From NCBI GenBank assembly GCA_030630905.1, contig DAOVMB010000075.1:1-8575 (forward strand): a stretch of DNA of 8,575 bases. The letters run 5' to 3'. The position numbers and the translations under genes were made by a program. Each line of letters starts with the position of its first letter. The first letter of the stretch is position 1. Under the pieces are notes generated by a model that was not told the origin of the DNA, did no database searches, and saw only the letters and a list, made by a program, of their open reading frames with translations. Origin of the DNA: Sedimentisphaerales bacterium (lineage in GTDB: Bacteria > Planctomycetota > Phycisphaerae > Sedimentisphaerales > Anaerobacaceae). Shown one piece after another: positions 1 through 6,615 of this stretch.

Positions 1-1023
1 CGGATTATAACCCAAACCGGCGGAGGCAGCGGCTCTGCAACGGATGAGGCGAAAGTCTTCGATCTTCTAAGCGGCGAATATGTCACGCGGGAACACGCAA
101 TGACCGGCGAGACGATTCCGTGGACGTGGATTCGGTTCAAGGGATGCAACACAGCGATAGCCAGCGAAAACCTGCTGACTTTTCGCTCGGCATCGGGCGC
201 TTTTGTTGACTTAACCAAAAGCCAAGGCACGGCAAGCATCGGCGGATTCAAATCCGGCTGCACGTCGAATCTAATCATCGCTAACGGCGTGCTGAACGCC
301 CCCGACTATACGCGAACCTGCATTTGCAGCTATCAGAATCAGGCGTCACTGGCCCTGATTCACATGCCGGAAGTTGGCTACTGGACTTTCGATTATTACC
401 TCAAGCCAAACGAGCCGACCCCTGTCAAACAGGTGGGTCTAAACTTCGGAGCCCCGGGCAACCGCTACACCGAGAATGGAACGCTATGGCTGGAATTCCC
501 CAGCGTTGGGGGGCCTTCGCCGGATATTCCCGTGCGAGCCAGGTATGAAAATCCCAAGTGGTTCCGGTATCACAGTTCGCAAGTGGAAGGCAAGTACAAC
601 TGGATCGCCGCCTCGGGCGTAACAGGGCTTAGAGAAGTTGCCGTTCGCATGTTCATTCAACCGGGCAAGAATCCATCCAGGGTTGACGCCTTCGATAAGC
701 ACATCGAGAAGATTCCCACATGGTCCGAAGAGCAGATCAAGGGTGCTTTCGAGCAGCCCCGACTCTATACTGTGCGATTGTTCTTTGCCGAGACCGAGGA
801 AAATGGAATCGGCCGGCGTCTTTTCAATGTCTCCATTCAGGGCAGGCAGGTCTTGCAAGCATTCGATATCGTCAAGGAAGCCGGAGGAATAAATCGGCCC
901 GTGGTTAAGGAATTCAAAGGAATCAACGTAAAAGATGATTTAAGGATTGCACTGACTCCTGCAACAGAAAGTCAAGCCGGTCCCCTGCTTTGCGGAATTG
1001 AAATCATTGCCGAAGGTTGGTGA
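1..1023 (+). CDS. PQQ-like beta-propeller protein with C-terminal malectin-like domain (5' partial)
   Basis: The frame is open from base 1 to the TGA at 1021-1023, so the gene starts outside the window and 340 codons are visible; the ATG at 100 is internal. The first ~120 residues look like the end of a PQQ-dehydrogenase-type beta-propeller: a GCNTAIASENLLTFRSAS segment, then SGCTSNLIIANGVLNAPDY and a Cys-x-Cys (TCICSYQNQ). The last ~95 residues read as a malectin-like carbohydrate-binding domain: YTVRLFFAE, RRLFNVSIQGRQVL, AFDIVKEAGG and the closing GPLLCGIEIIAEGW. From recollection, this pairing is common in large exported planctomycete proteins, where it is taken to bind polysaccharide or act as a scaffold; no enzymatic activity can be claimed from this piece. 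No signal peptide can be judged. The 3' end overlaps the convergent neighbour by 52 bp. The malectin-like call is fairly sure, the propeller call moderately so. Confidence 0.8.
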   Translation, partial: RIITQTGGGSGSATDEAKVFDLLSGEYVTREHAMTGETIPWTWIRFKGCNTAIASENLLTFRSASGAFVDLTKSQGTASIGGFKSGCTSNLIIANGVLNAPDYTRTCICSYQNQASLALIHMPEVGYWTFDYYLKPNEPTPVKQVGLNFGAPGNRYTENGTLWLEFPSVGGPSPDIPVRARYENPKWFRYHSSQVEGKYNWIAASGVTGLREVAVRMFIQPGKNPSRVDAFDKHIEKIPTWSEEQIKGAFEQPRLYTVRLFFAETEENGIGRRLFNVSIQGRQVLQAFDIVKEAGGINRPVVKEFKGINVKDDLRIALTPATESQAGPLLCGIEIIAEGW

Positions 1024-1658
1024 GCCGAAGGCCTTAAGTGCAACACTCCGGCAATGTCCTTGGTCTCAACCAATTCCGCTCCTTTTGCCTTCATCGCGCG
1101 CAAAGCCAGCTTCGCTTTTCTTTGGTTATGAAAACCCAGTGCGTCGATAACAAGCCTTACTTTCTTGCCGCGATGCAGCAACCCCAATGCCGTCGCTCTG
1201 ACAGCATCTTCTGTTCCGGCACCGATCAAAATAAACTTATCAGCTTGCACTTCACTAAACAACCTTTCTATTCGAGGCTCATTGAAAGGATCGATACATC
1301 GCTTGTGTAGAATAACCTGCCTGTAGGCCAGCAGAATATCCGCCGGCAGAGCGTTTTTATTGTCCGCAGGGAAACTCGCTCGATCCCTCAGCAATGTACA
1401 GGGCACCTTTTTCTGCCCCTCGGTACCGTCAAGGCAGTAGCTGATCGCGCTGCAGCCATTATTGTTGGGGTAAACCTCGGCGGTCGAGATGACAGGGACT
1501 TTCTCATGCCTGGCCCAGGACACCACCCTGCGAATGTTGGCCAAGACCTCCTCGTGGTTCCTGACACATGCACAGCCAGTGGGGAGTAAAAAATCCTTTT
1601 GTGTGTCAATGTCTATCAGAAGGCGCCAGCGTTGTTTTTGGTGCAATTGCAAAATCAT
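972..1658 (-). CDS. Isochorismatase-fold (cysteine hydrolase family) protein lacking the catalytic Cys
   Basis: This is a 228-residue protein if started at the ATG at 1656-1658. An upstream in-frame TTG at 1704-1706 would add 16 unconvincing residues, and the ATG has a weak GGTAA ten bases upstream. The fold is recognisable: LLIDIDTQKDF (residues 13-23, with the family Asp at D18), a VILHKR segment placing the catalytic Lys at K119, and GAGTEDAVRATALGLLHRG (146-164). In isochorismatase, nicotinamidase and related hydrolases the last motif carries the nucleophilic Cys after Thr-Glu-x; here that position is Ala152. The normal Cys-Asp-Lys hydrolysis of amides or esters therefore looks impossible, and the protein may bind a ligand, use another chemistry or be inactive. 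It has no signal peptide, so is probably cytoplasmic. Its last 15 codons and stop are antisense to the end of the malectin gene and probably form a non-conserved tail. Substrate unknown. Confidence 0.8.
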   Translation of the reverse strand: MILQLHQKQRWRLLIDIDTQKDFLLPTGCACVRNHEEVLANIRRVVSWARHEKVPVISTAEVYPNNNGCSAISYCLDGTEGQKKVPCTLLRDRASFPADNKNALPADILLAYRQVILHKRCIDPFNEPRIERLFSEVQADKFILIGAGTEDAVRATALGLLHRGKKVRLVIDALGFHNQRKAKLALRAMKAKGAELVETKDIAGVLHLRPSAHQPSAMISIPQSRGPA

Positions 1659-1724
1659 TTTCAAATTACCTGTCACAATCACTCCCAACCTATCCCTAAC
1701 GGTCAATTTTCAATAAAGCTCTAC

Positions 1725-1755
1725 CTTATAGTGCCACCTTGCATGTCACATGTAA
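1725..1755 (-). promoter_or_regulatory. Possible promoter for the isochorismatase-fold gene
   Basis: Read on the minus strand, TATAAG (1725-1730) could be a -10 box and TTACAT (1750-1755) a -35 box, with a 19-bp spacer that is longer than ideal. The start codon at 1658 lies about 65 bases downstream. The match is weak and rests on consensus alone. Confidence 0.2.
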
Positions 1756-1757
1756 CA
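1744..1757. promoter_or_regulatory. Imperfect 14-bp palindrome, possible operator
   Basis: TGTCACATGTAACA is a dyad of form TGT-y-ACATGT-r-ACA with one mismatched pair. It covers the possible -35 box of the isochorismatase-fold gene, a position that would suit a dimeric regulator. I cannot assign it to a regulator family, and short dyads also occur by chance. Confidence 0.2.
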
Positions 1758-1940
1758 CTATTCCTGACCACCAGTTATGTTTTTAGGACAAAATAGAATC
1801 AAATAGCCGCCAATGAAATGTTTTATAGGACTATGCTTGATCGAAAAAATTCCGGATCGATGCAAAATCCCATGAATTGCTGCTAAGCAAATGTAGTTAA
1901 ACAACGACAATTATTTCATGAAAAGCCATACGGGGAATGG

Positions 1941-2099
1941 TCAAATGAATCTTGCCCCGGCGAAGGTTTCCACCCGGTTTGGGCCTGAGCGGCCAAGGAA
2001 GAGCCGCCGGATTGTGCCCATATCGTGAAAGCGGGCAGCACGTTCGTAAATGTCCGTATCGCTCGTTACCAAGGCGCCGCCCCTGACAGCAACTTCTTT
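1941..2099 (-). pseudogene. Remnant of a DegT/DnrJ/EryC1/StrS-family aminotransferase
   Basis: A 52-codon open stretch on the minus strand is bounded by a stop on each side (TAA at 2100-2102, TGA at 1941-1943). It has no start codon near its beginning. It reads like the middle of a sugar aminotransferase of the DegT/StrS type: GGALVTSD, then DIYERAARFHDMG, and after a variable loop RVETFAGARF. In that family these correspond to the strand after the PLP-lysine (usually EGGAxxTxD), the ERAxxxHDxG helix and the FxGxxxRxxE segment. The expected RMNE-like continuation is missing, replaced by the stop, and nothing recognisable continues on either side. It ends about 10 bp from the stop codon of the TPR gene. 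I read it as a decayed fragment left by deletion or rearrangement; assignment is by pattern from memory. Confidence 0.55.
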
Positions 2100-2109
2100 T
2101 TAAGGCTAA

Positions 2110-3387
2110 TTACTGTACAGCTTTTGCAATCGGTGCATAAGCAACCCGCTTATGCACACGGATTTCTTCCACACGCTGCTCTAGCTTTGCGACCTCCGTC
2201 ATGTTTCCGGTCTTGCGGTGAAGCTGAACCAGCGTCTCCAGCACGTCGGCCACACTCGGGTGGTACTCATCAAAAACATTCTCTAATATTTCTAACGCCC
2301 TGCTACATAGATTTTGTGCTTTGGAGTATTTACCCTGATTTATATAAACCTTTGCGAGATTGTTAAGAGCTATGGCTGTTCGATCATTATTAGTGCCTTG
2401 CGAGCTTTCCAAAACCGCCAACACCCTTTGAAGAGCATCTTCGGCCTTGCTGTATTTTTTGCTTAAGAGATAGAATTCCCCGAACCGATTCAAAACATCA
2501 CAATCAACCATGTACCCGGAGTCGGCCTGATTTTCAACCGCGCCCAGAGATTTTTCGAGGACTACTTTTGCATTAAGCAAGTCCCCTTTGGCCTCGTATA
2601 GCCTTGATTTTAGCAGCCAGACATGTATGAGCAGATGATGATTCGGGCCATAGACTCTTTCCTGTATCGGCAGTGCTTTGGAAATTAATTCTTCAGCTTC
2701 GGCATATCGTCCCTGCTGTGCATACAGCGATGCCATACTGCTGTATACTGTGGCCGTATAAAGGTGATCCGGCCCAAAGCTTTTTTCAATCGAAGCTATC
2801 GCATTCTTAAAATAAGACTCAGCTTTTTCATAGTCACCCTGTGCGGCAAGCAGGCGGGCCATATCTACCTTAAACGGAGCAAGCTCCTGATCGTCTTCAA
2901 GGGTAAATCCCCGCATAATAGTTAATGCCTGCTCCAGGGTGCCCACAGCCTCGTGGTACCGGGCTTGCCTGCCGTAAATTTCGCTAAGAATTCTCAACGT
3001 GTACGCCACATAGGGATGGTTTTTACCATTCACCTTTTGCTGTAGTTCCAGACCCAGCAGGCACATTGTCTCGGCTTTAGCCAACCTGCCCTGGTTCTTG
3101 TAAAGATACGCCAGGTCAATCATACAGGCGCACATTTCGGAATCAGCAGTGTTCGTCTTTTTTGCGAGATTAAGTGCCCTCTCCAAAAGAGGCTGGGCCT
3201 TTTCGTAACTACCGCAAGCCATGTAAACTCTTGCCATTGATCGCAGCGAGCCGGAAGAATAAGCCCTTTGTGCCGGCGCTGCCGATGCGCTAACAATACC
3301 CAAAGAAAGTACAATCGAAATGCAAAATATGACAAAAACACGTTTTGTGTTTTTCCGATTTGTCAAAGGGGAATTTGCTCCCACCAT
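2110..3387 (-). CDS. Exported tetratricopeptide-repeat protein (kinesin-light-chain-type TPRs)
   Basis: This 425-residue protein starts at the ATG at 3385-3387, supported by an excellent ribosome site. The N-terminus is a signal peptide: basic RKNTKR at residues 11-16, a hydrophobic core to about residue 32, and a likely signal peptidase I site in SASAAPAQ (after A36). The remainder, about residues 46-405, is a run of roughly 42-residue TPR units. Typical repeats carry LAxLYxxQGRYxEAExLxxxAL and a G-P-N/D-H turn, as in GPDHLYTATVYSS (205-217) and GPNHHLLIHV (247-256); the long spacing is that of the TPR_10/TPR_12 class. Such arrays mediate protein-protein contacts, and no catalytic domain is present. 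It is predicted to act outside the cytoplasm; partners are unknown. The C-terminus ends in a basic, repeat-free tail. It is transcribed divergently from the heme operon, and nothing links it to heme synthesis beyond sharing the intergenic region. Confidence 0.85.
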   Translation of the reverse strand: MVGANSPLTNRKNTKRVFVIFCISIVLSLGIVSASAAPAQRAYSSGSLRSMARVYMACGSYEKAQPLLERALNLAKKTNTADSEMCACMIDLAYLYKNQGRLAKAETMCLLGLELQQKVNGKNHPYVAYTLRILSEIYGRQARYHEAVGTLEQALTIMRGFTLEDDQELAPFKVDMARLLAAQGDYEKAESYFKNAIASIEKSFGPDHLYTATVYSSMASLYAQQGRYAEAEELISKALPIQERVYGPNHHLLIHVWLLKSRLYEAKGDLLNAKVVLEKSLGAVENQADSGYMVDCDVLNRFGEFYLLSKKYSKAEDALQRVLAVLESSQGTNNDRTAIALNNLAKVYINQGKYSKAQNLCSRALEILENVFDEYHPSVADVLETLVQLHRKTGNMTEVAKLEQRVEEIRVHKRVAYAPIAKAVQ

Positions 3388-3394
3388 TATCTAA

Positions 3395-3404
3395 CCCTCC
3401 ACCT
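3395..3404 (-). promoter_or_regulatory. Strong Shine-Dalgarno site of the TPR gene
   Basis: AGGTGGAGGG read on the minus strand lies 7 nt before the ATG at 3385-3387. It fixes that start and contrasts with the lack of any such site before ahbB on the other side of the same intergenic region. Confidence 0.75.
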
Positions 3405-3421
3405 AATAATAGCAATAATTG

Positions 3422-3437
3422 ATTACAATATTGCAAT
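3422..3437. promoter_or_regulatory. Imperfect 16-bp AT-rich palindrome in the divergent intergenic region
   Basis: ATTACAATATTGCAAT is a dyad centred on AATATT with one mismatched pair. It lies 35-50 bp upstream of the TPR start and is a candidate operator for that gene, or less likely for the divergent heme operon some 220 bp away. AT-rich dyads arise easily by chance. Confidence 0.2.
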
Positions 3438-3635
3438 TCTTTATTGATGCGTACTGAATCCGTGTCGGTTGTTCGTAAGCACCCTATTAAAATATAGGAA
3501 ATAGATTGATTGAGAGCAAAAATATCATGGTTTTAGAAGCTTTCCTTGCAATTATAAGTAGAACTTACTAAAAATAGCATTTTAATGTTAATCCCTTCCG
3601 ATAGGTGTGAAATATAAATAGCTGTAAACGATCCT

Positions 3636-3641
3636 TATAAT
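3636..3641 (+). promoter_or_regulatory. Candidate -10 box of the ahbB-hemA-ahbD-ahbC operon
   Basis: A perfect TATAAT lies 17 bases before the ahbB ATG. Transcription from it would start near 3648, leaving a leader of only about 11 nt. No good -35 box sits 16-18 bp upstream. An alternative further up is TTGCAA (3549-3554 area) with TAAAAA 17 bp later, matching consensus at four of six positions in each box. The intergenic region (3388-3658) otherwise shows no gene or obvious RNA structure. Confidence 0.3.
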
Positions 3642-3658
3642 CCGTTGCCAGTGAATTA

Positions 3659-4189
3659 ATGAAAAATCAGATACCTGATATTGAGAGAAGAATATTAGCC
3701 GTACTTCAGGGGGGATTTCCGAGAAGCCAAACGCCCTATAAGGACACGGCCGAACTTGTGGGCATCGATACAAAACGGCTGTTAGCAATTCTTGAGGATT
3801 GGAAACAAGAAGGCAAGCTCCGTCGTATAGGTTCGATAGTAGATCATTTTAAGGTGGGTTTGTCCGGGGGGGCTATGGTTGCCTGGCGAGTCAAGCCCGA
3901 GTGCATTGAGCAGGTCGGCACAAAATTGGCGGGATTCAAGGAGGTTACCCACGCATACGAACGGGAAATAGCTGAAAACTGGCCATATAACTTATACACA
4001 ATGGTCCATGGAACCGATATTCAGGAAGTTGAGAAGATCGTTAAGCGTATGAGCCGGGCTTGTAAAGTATCTGATTATCGCATACTGGCAACCCAAAAGG
4101 AACTCAAGAAGGTTCCTCCGACATATATTGCCGGATTGAGTGCCGACTTTGGCGGCAGCAACATAGGAGCTGCCGAACAGGCAAAATAA
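3659..4189 (+). CDS. ahbB: Siroheme decarboxylase, AhbB-type subunit
   Basis: This 176-residue protein of the Lrp/AsnC-like siroheme decarboxylase family would, with AhbA, remove CO2 from the two acetates on C12 and C18 of siroheme, giving 12,18-didecarboxysiroheme in the cytoplasm. It has an N-terminal winged-helix part (residues 7-60: IERRILAVLQGGFP, then AELVGIDTKRLLAILEDWKQEGKLRRIGSIVDH) and an Lrp-type ferredoxin-like part with GGAMVAWRV (70-78), EVTHAY (95-100, with H98) and WPYNLYTMVHG (108-118). The WPYNLYTM form and the GAMVAW strand fit AhbB better than AhbA. About 20 C-terminal residues, rich in Gly, Ala and Ser, look like a loose tail. The ATG at 3659 is the only start below an in-frame stop at 3638-3640; no Shine-Dalgarno site is visible. 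It is the first gene of the operon, 9 nt before hemA. The NirD/L/G/H subunits of heme d1 synthesis are close relatives, but ahbC and ahbD alongside favour heme b. Confidence 0.88.
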   Translation: MKNQIPDIERRILAVLQGGFPRSQTPYKDTAELVGIDTKRLLAILEDWKQEGKLRRIGSIVDHFKVGLSGGAMVAWRVKPECIEQVGTKLAGFKEVTHAYEREIAENWPYNLYTMVHGTDIQEVEKIVKRMSRACKVSDYRILATQKELKKVPPTYIAGLSADFGGSNIGAAEQAK

Positions 4190-4198
4190 GAGCAAGAC

Positions 4199-5506
4199 AT
4201 GAAGATTGTCATATTAGGACTCAATCATAAAACTGCTCCGGTGGAGATTCGTGAGAAGCTGGCCTTTGATACCGCCGAGACGAGCAGGGCGCTTTACGAA
4301 CTGAAGAAGAGGTTCGGCCAGGCTGAGTTCGTACTTATATCGACTTGTAACCGCGTCGAGTTATATTGTGCCGGTAAACACTGTCAGGGAGCCGATACGG
4401 CTAAACTTGCCGAGTTCTTCTCGGAGTTTCACAACATTGAGTTGGATAAGTTCCGCCAATTCCTCTATGCGTACGAAGATGAAGATGCAATTAGGCACTT
4501 GCTGACGGTTTCATCGAGCCTGGACAGCCTTGTCGTGGGCGAAGCACAGATAATCGGGCAAGTCAAAGAGAGTTACAGGCTTGCCTGTGCCGCAAAAACG
4601 ACGGGTAAAATCCTGAATCGGCTGTTTCACTGTGCTTTCGCCACCAGTAAGAAGGTATATACGACAACCTCTATCTCCAATGGGCGGGTGAGTGTTGCCG
4701 GCGTTGCGGTCGAATTAGCCATGCAGCTCTTTGCCGATATCTCATCGGCGAAAGTTGTTGTCATTGGTGCCGGCGATACCGGCCGGTTGATCGTTCAGCA
4801 CCTGCTCCAGGCTGGGGCCCGGAATATAACTGTCGTTAACCGCTCTTACGATCGCGGCCTGAAGGCGGCACAAAAGTACGGTATCAGGGCAGAAAAATGG
4901 GAGCAGCTTAACGAACAATTAATTGACGCAAATATTGCGATAGCTTCCGCTTCGGTGCAGGATTACCTGTTCAGGAAGGACTCGTTCAAGAAAATAATAG
5001 CCAATCGCAAAGAAGGGACGCTGCTGATAATCGATATAGCCGTGCCGCGGAACTTCGAGCCTGCGGTAAATGAATTGGAGGGGATTTACCTGTACAGCGT
5101 GGACGATCTGGCGGCAGTCGTCGAGCAAAATCGTAAAACCCGGCAGCAGGATGTGGCCAAGGGCATGGAGATCATCCTCGAAAATGTCACGGACTTCACC
5201 GAATGGTTCGGTTCCAAGGATATAGGGCCTCTGATAGGCCGGATGAAAAAGCAATTCAAGCAGATCGGCGAGAATGAGATAGAACGCTTCTTTGTCGAAG
5301 GCAAGCAGGATGCCTCCGGCAGAGAGGTTATGGAGGCCATGGTCAACCGCGTTGTCAATAAGCTACTGTATTGCGTAATCAAGAACGTCAACATCGTAGC
5401 CAGGGAAAACGGCGCGACTGAGGCTGCAAAGATGGTCGATAGCATTGTAAGGCAGGCCGAAGAGATAATGTCCGAGCCGGGCGGTAAGGAGGATGCAAAA
5501 CAGTGA
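4199..5506 (+). CDS. hemA: Glutamyl-tRNA reductase
   Basis: This 435-residue enzyme reduces glutamyl-tRNA(Glu) with NADPH to glutamate-1-semialdehyde, the first committed step of C5-pathway tetrapyrrole synthesis. Family motifs fall where expected: GLNHKTAPVEIRE (residues 7-19), STCNRVELY with the nucleophilic Cys50 that forms the thioester, LVVGEAQIIGQVK (111-123), an NADPH-binding GAGDTG (190-195), IAVPRNFEP in the Rossmann domain, and a long helical C-terminal dimerisation region from about residue 310. Length is normal for the family and all key residues are present. The first motif begins only seven residues in, supporting the ATG at 4199. Only a weak AAGAG precedes it, 9 nt after ahbB, so translation may depend on coupling. 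Placement inside an ahb operon puts the entry step and the last steps of heme synthesis under one promoter. HemL, the next enzyme, is not in the window. Confidence 0.97.
   Translation: MKIVILGLNHKTAPVEIREKLAFDTAETSRALYELKKRFGQAEFVLISTCNRVELYCAGKHCQGADTAKLAEFFSEFHNIELDKFRQFLYAYEDEDAIRHLLTVSSSLDSLVVGEAQIIGQVKESYRLACAAKTTGKILNRLFHCAFATSKKVYTTTSISNGRVSVAGVAVELAMQLFADISSAKVVVIGAGDTGRLIVQHLLQAGARNITVVNRSYDRGLKAAQKYGIRAEKWEQLNEQLIDANIAIASASVQDYLFRKDSFKKIIANRKEGTLLIIDIAVPRNFEPAVNELEGIYLYSVDDLAAVVEQNRKTRQQDVAKGMEIILENVTDFTEWFGSKDIGPLIGRMKKQFKQIGENEIERFFVEGKQDASGREVMEAMVNRVVNKLLYCVIKNVNIVARENGATEAAKMVDSIVRQAEEIMSEPGGKEDAKQ
5485..5492 (+). promoter_or_regulatory. Consensus Shine-Dalgarno site for ahbD within hemA
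   Basis: TAAGGAGG, fully complementary to the usual 16S rRNA tail, lies inside the last hemA codons, 10 nt before the GTG at 5503. It supports that GTG as the ahbD start and independent initiation on top of the 4-nt GTGA overlap with the hemA stop. Confidence 0.75.
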
Positions 5507-6612
5507 AAAAACCTTTGCAGTCAAAGCAGATTCTAAGGCTTTTATTTTGGGAAAGCACGATACGGTGCAATTTGGCCTGTGCGCACTGCCGGCGTATAGA
5601 ATCTGACGAACAAGCCCACAGAGACCTTACAACAGAGCAAGCAAAGACACTAATTGAACAATTAGCTGAACTGGGGCGAAGTCAGCCCATGATGCCTATA
5701 CTGGTTTTTTCGGGTGGTGAGCCGCTCTGTCGCGAGGATCTGTTTGAGTTAGTCAAGCAGGCTCGTTCATTAGGAATTACTCCCGCTCTTGCGACGAATG
5801 GGACACTGATAAACACAACCGCGGCTGAGCAGATACGTGACAGTGGGATCGCAAGGGTATCGGTGAGCCTGGATGGGGCGACGGCTGAGGTTCATAACAA
5901 GCTGCGTCAGCTTGAAGGATCGTTTGAAAGAGCGATTGAAGGCATCGGATATCTTCGTGATCAAAAGGTGCCTTTTCAGATAAATATTACCCTGACGAAA
6001 CATAATGCCGGGCAATTAGAAGATATTTACGACCTTGCCAAATCACTCGGTGCGGTAGCGGTGCACATATTTATGCTTGTACCTGTCGGCTGCGGGCAGT
6101 CTCTTGCGGAAACGGATATGCTTTCACCCGAGCAGTACGAACAGAAAATGCTTGATATCTGCGAATTGGATGGTCGAGGTGAATTACAAATGAAAGTGAC
6201 CTGCGGCCCTCATTACGAGCGTGTCATCAGGCAGCAGGGTTTGTACAAATCCCGCACTGAAGCAGGTCATGGCCGAGGCGATGTTCCAGGCAGGAGCGGA
6301 CACGGAGGAGCGTCGAAAGGATGTCTGGCCGGCCTCGGAGTGCTGTTTGTCGGGCATCAGGGCGATGTTTTTCCATGTGGCTATCTGCCCGTTAATTGCG
6401 GCAACGTGCTTGAGGAGAAGCTTTCAGATATTTGGTACGGCAGCGAAGATCTTGCACGGATGCGCGACAGCAGCAAACTGGAAGGTAAATGTGGCGTCTG
6501 TGAGTACAAACAGGTATGCGGTGGGTGTCGGGGCAGGGCGTATGCCGGCACGGGTAATTATATGGCCGAAGAGCCTTTTTGCGCTTATGTGCCCCCCGAA
6601 GTAACTCGTTGA
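5503..6612 (+). CDS. ahbD: Radical SAM heme b synthase AhbD
   Basis: This 369-residue radical SAM enzyme oxidatively decarboxylates the two ring A/B propionates of Fe-coproporphyrin III to vinyls, giving heme b without oxygen. The radical SAM cluster ligands are C22, C26 and C29 in CNLACAHC (Cx3Cx2C), preceded by a WESTIR strand; SAM-binding motifs include FSGGEPL (69-75) and the ATNGTL segment (97-102). The C-terminal SPASM/twitch region holds further cluster ligands: C274, C292 in FPCGYLPVNCGNV (290-302), then C330, C333, C339, C342 and C360. The GCLAG...PCGYLP...GNV pattern is, as I recall it, typical of AhbD. A flexible Gly/Arg/His-rich loop lies at about 250-272. The gene starts with GTG overlapping the hemA stop by 4 nt and is followed 3 nt later by ahbC. 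The main alternative is another SPASM protein (NirJ or PqqE type), less likely given the neighbours. Confidence 0.87.
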   Translation: MKKPLQSKQILRLLFWESTIRCNLACAHCRRIESDEQAHRDLTTEQAKTLIEQLAELGRSQPMMPILVFSGGEPLCREDLFELVKQARSLGITPALATNGTLINTTAAEQIRDSGIARVSVSLDGATAEVHNKLRQLEGSFERAIEGIGYLRDQKVPFQINITLTKHNAGQLEDIYDLAKSLGAVAVHIFMLVPVGCGQSLAETDMLSPEQYEQKMLDICELDGRGELQMKVTCGPHYERVIRQQGLYKSRTEAGHGRGDVPGRSGHGGASKGCLAGLGVLFVGHQGDVFPCGYLPVNCGNVLEEKLSDIWYGSEDLARMRDSSKLEGKCGVCEYKQVCGGCRGRAYAGTGNYMAEEPFCAYVPPEVTR

Positions 6613-6615
6613 TCT

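Larger units (their letters stand above)
1659..1940. other. Gene-free stretch upstream of the isochorismatase-fold gene
   Basis: Together with the remnant at 1941-2099, this leaves about 450 bp without an intact gene. Several short frames start here (for example a 20-codon one from 1813), but none has a credible ribosome site or a recognisable product. The part nearest 1658 holds a weak minus-strand promoter candidate and a small palindrome, listed separately. The rest (about 1760-1940) is AT-rich and I see nothing definable in it. Confidence 0.5.

Noticed and set aside
484..858. 124-codon open frame on the minus strand
   Set aside because: It is antisense to the malectin-like gene, whose protein sequence is clearly conserved, and the minus-strand product shows no recognisable domain.
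1658..1706. TTG at 1704-1706 as the start of the isochorismatase-fold protein
   Set aside because: It adds 16 residues with no family likeness and has no clear ribosome site; the ATG at 1656-1658 sits close to the first conserved strand.
1813..1875. 20-codon plus-strand small ORF (starts MKCFIGLCLIEK)
   Set aside because: There is no ribosome site, no conserved context and its length is within chance.
2025..2366. 113-codon open frame on the plus strand
   Set aside because: It lies antisense to the TPR gene and the aminotransferase remnant; composition is non-protein-like and no motif is visible.
4919..5445. Two overlapping minus-strand frames of 111 and 119 codons
   Set aside because: Both are antisense to the well-conserved hemA and have no domain signature.
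6221..6604. 127-codon plus-strand frame within ahbD
   Set aside because: It is an out-of-frame shadow over the AhbD cysteine-rich region; the cluster ligands are all in the ahbD frame, so there is no sign of a frameshift.
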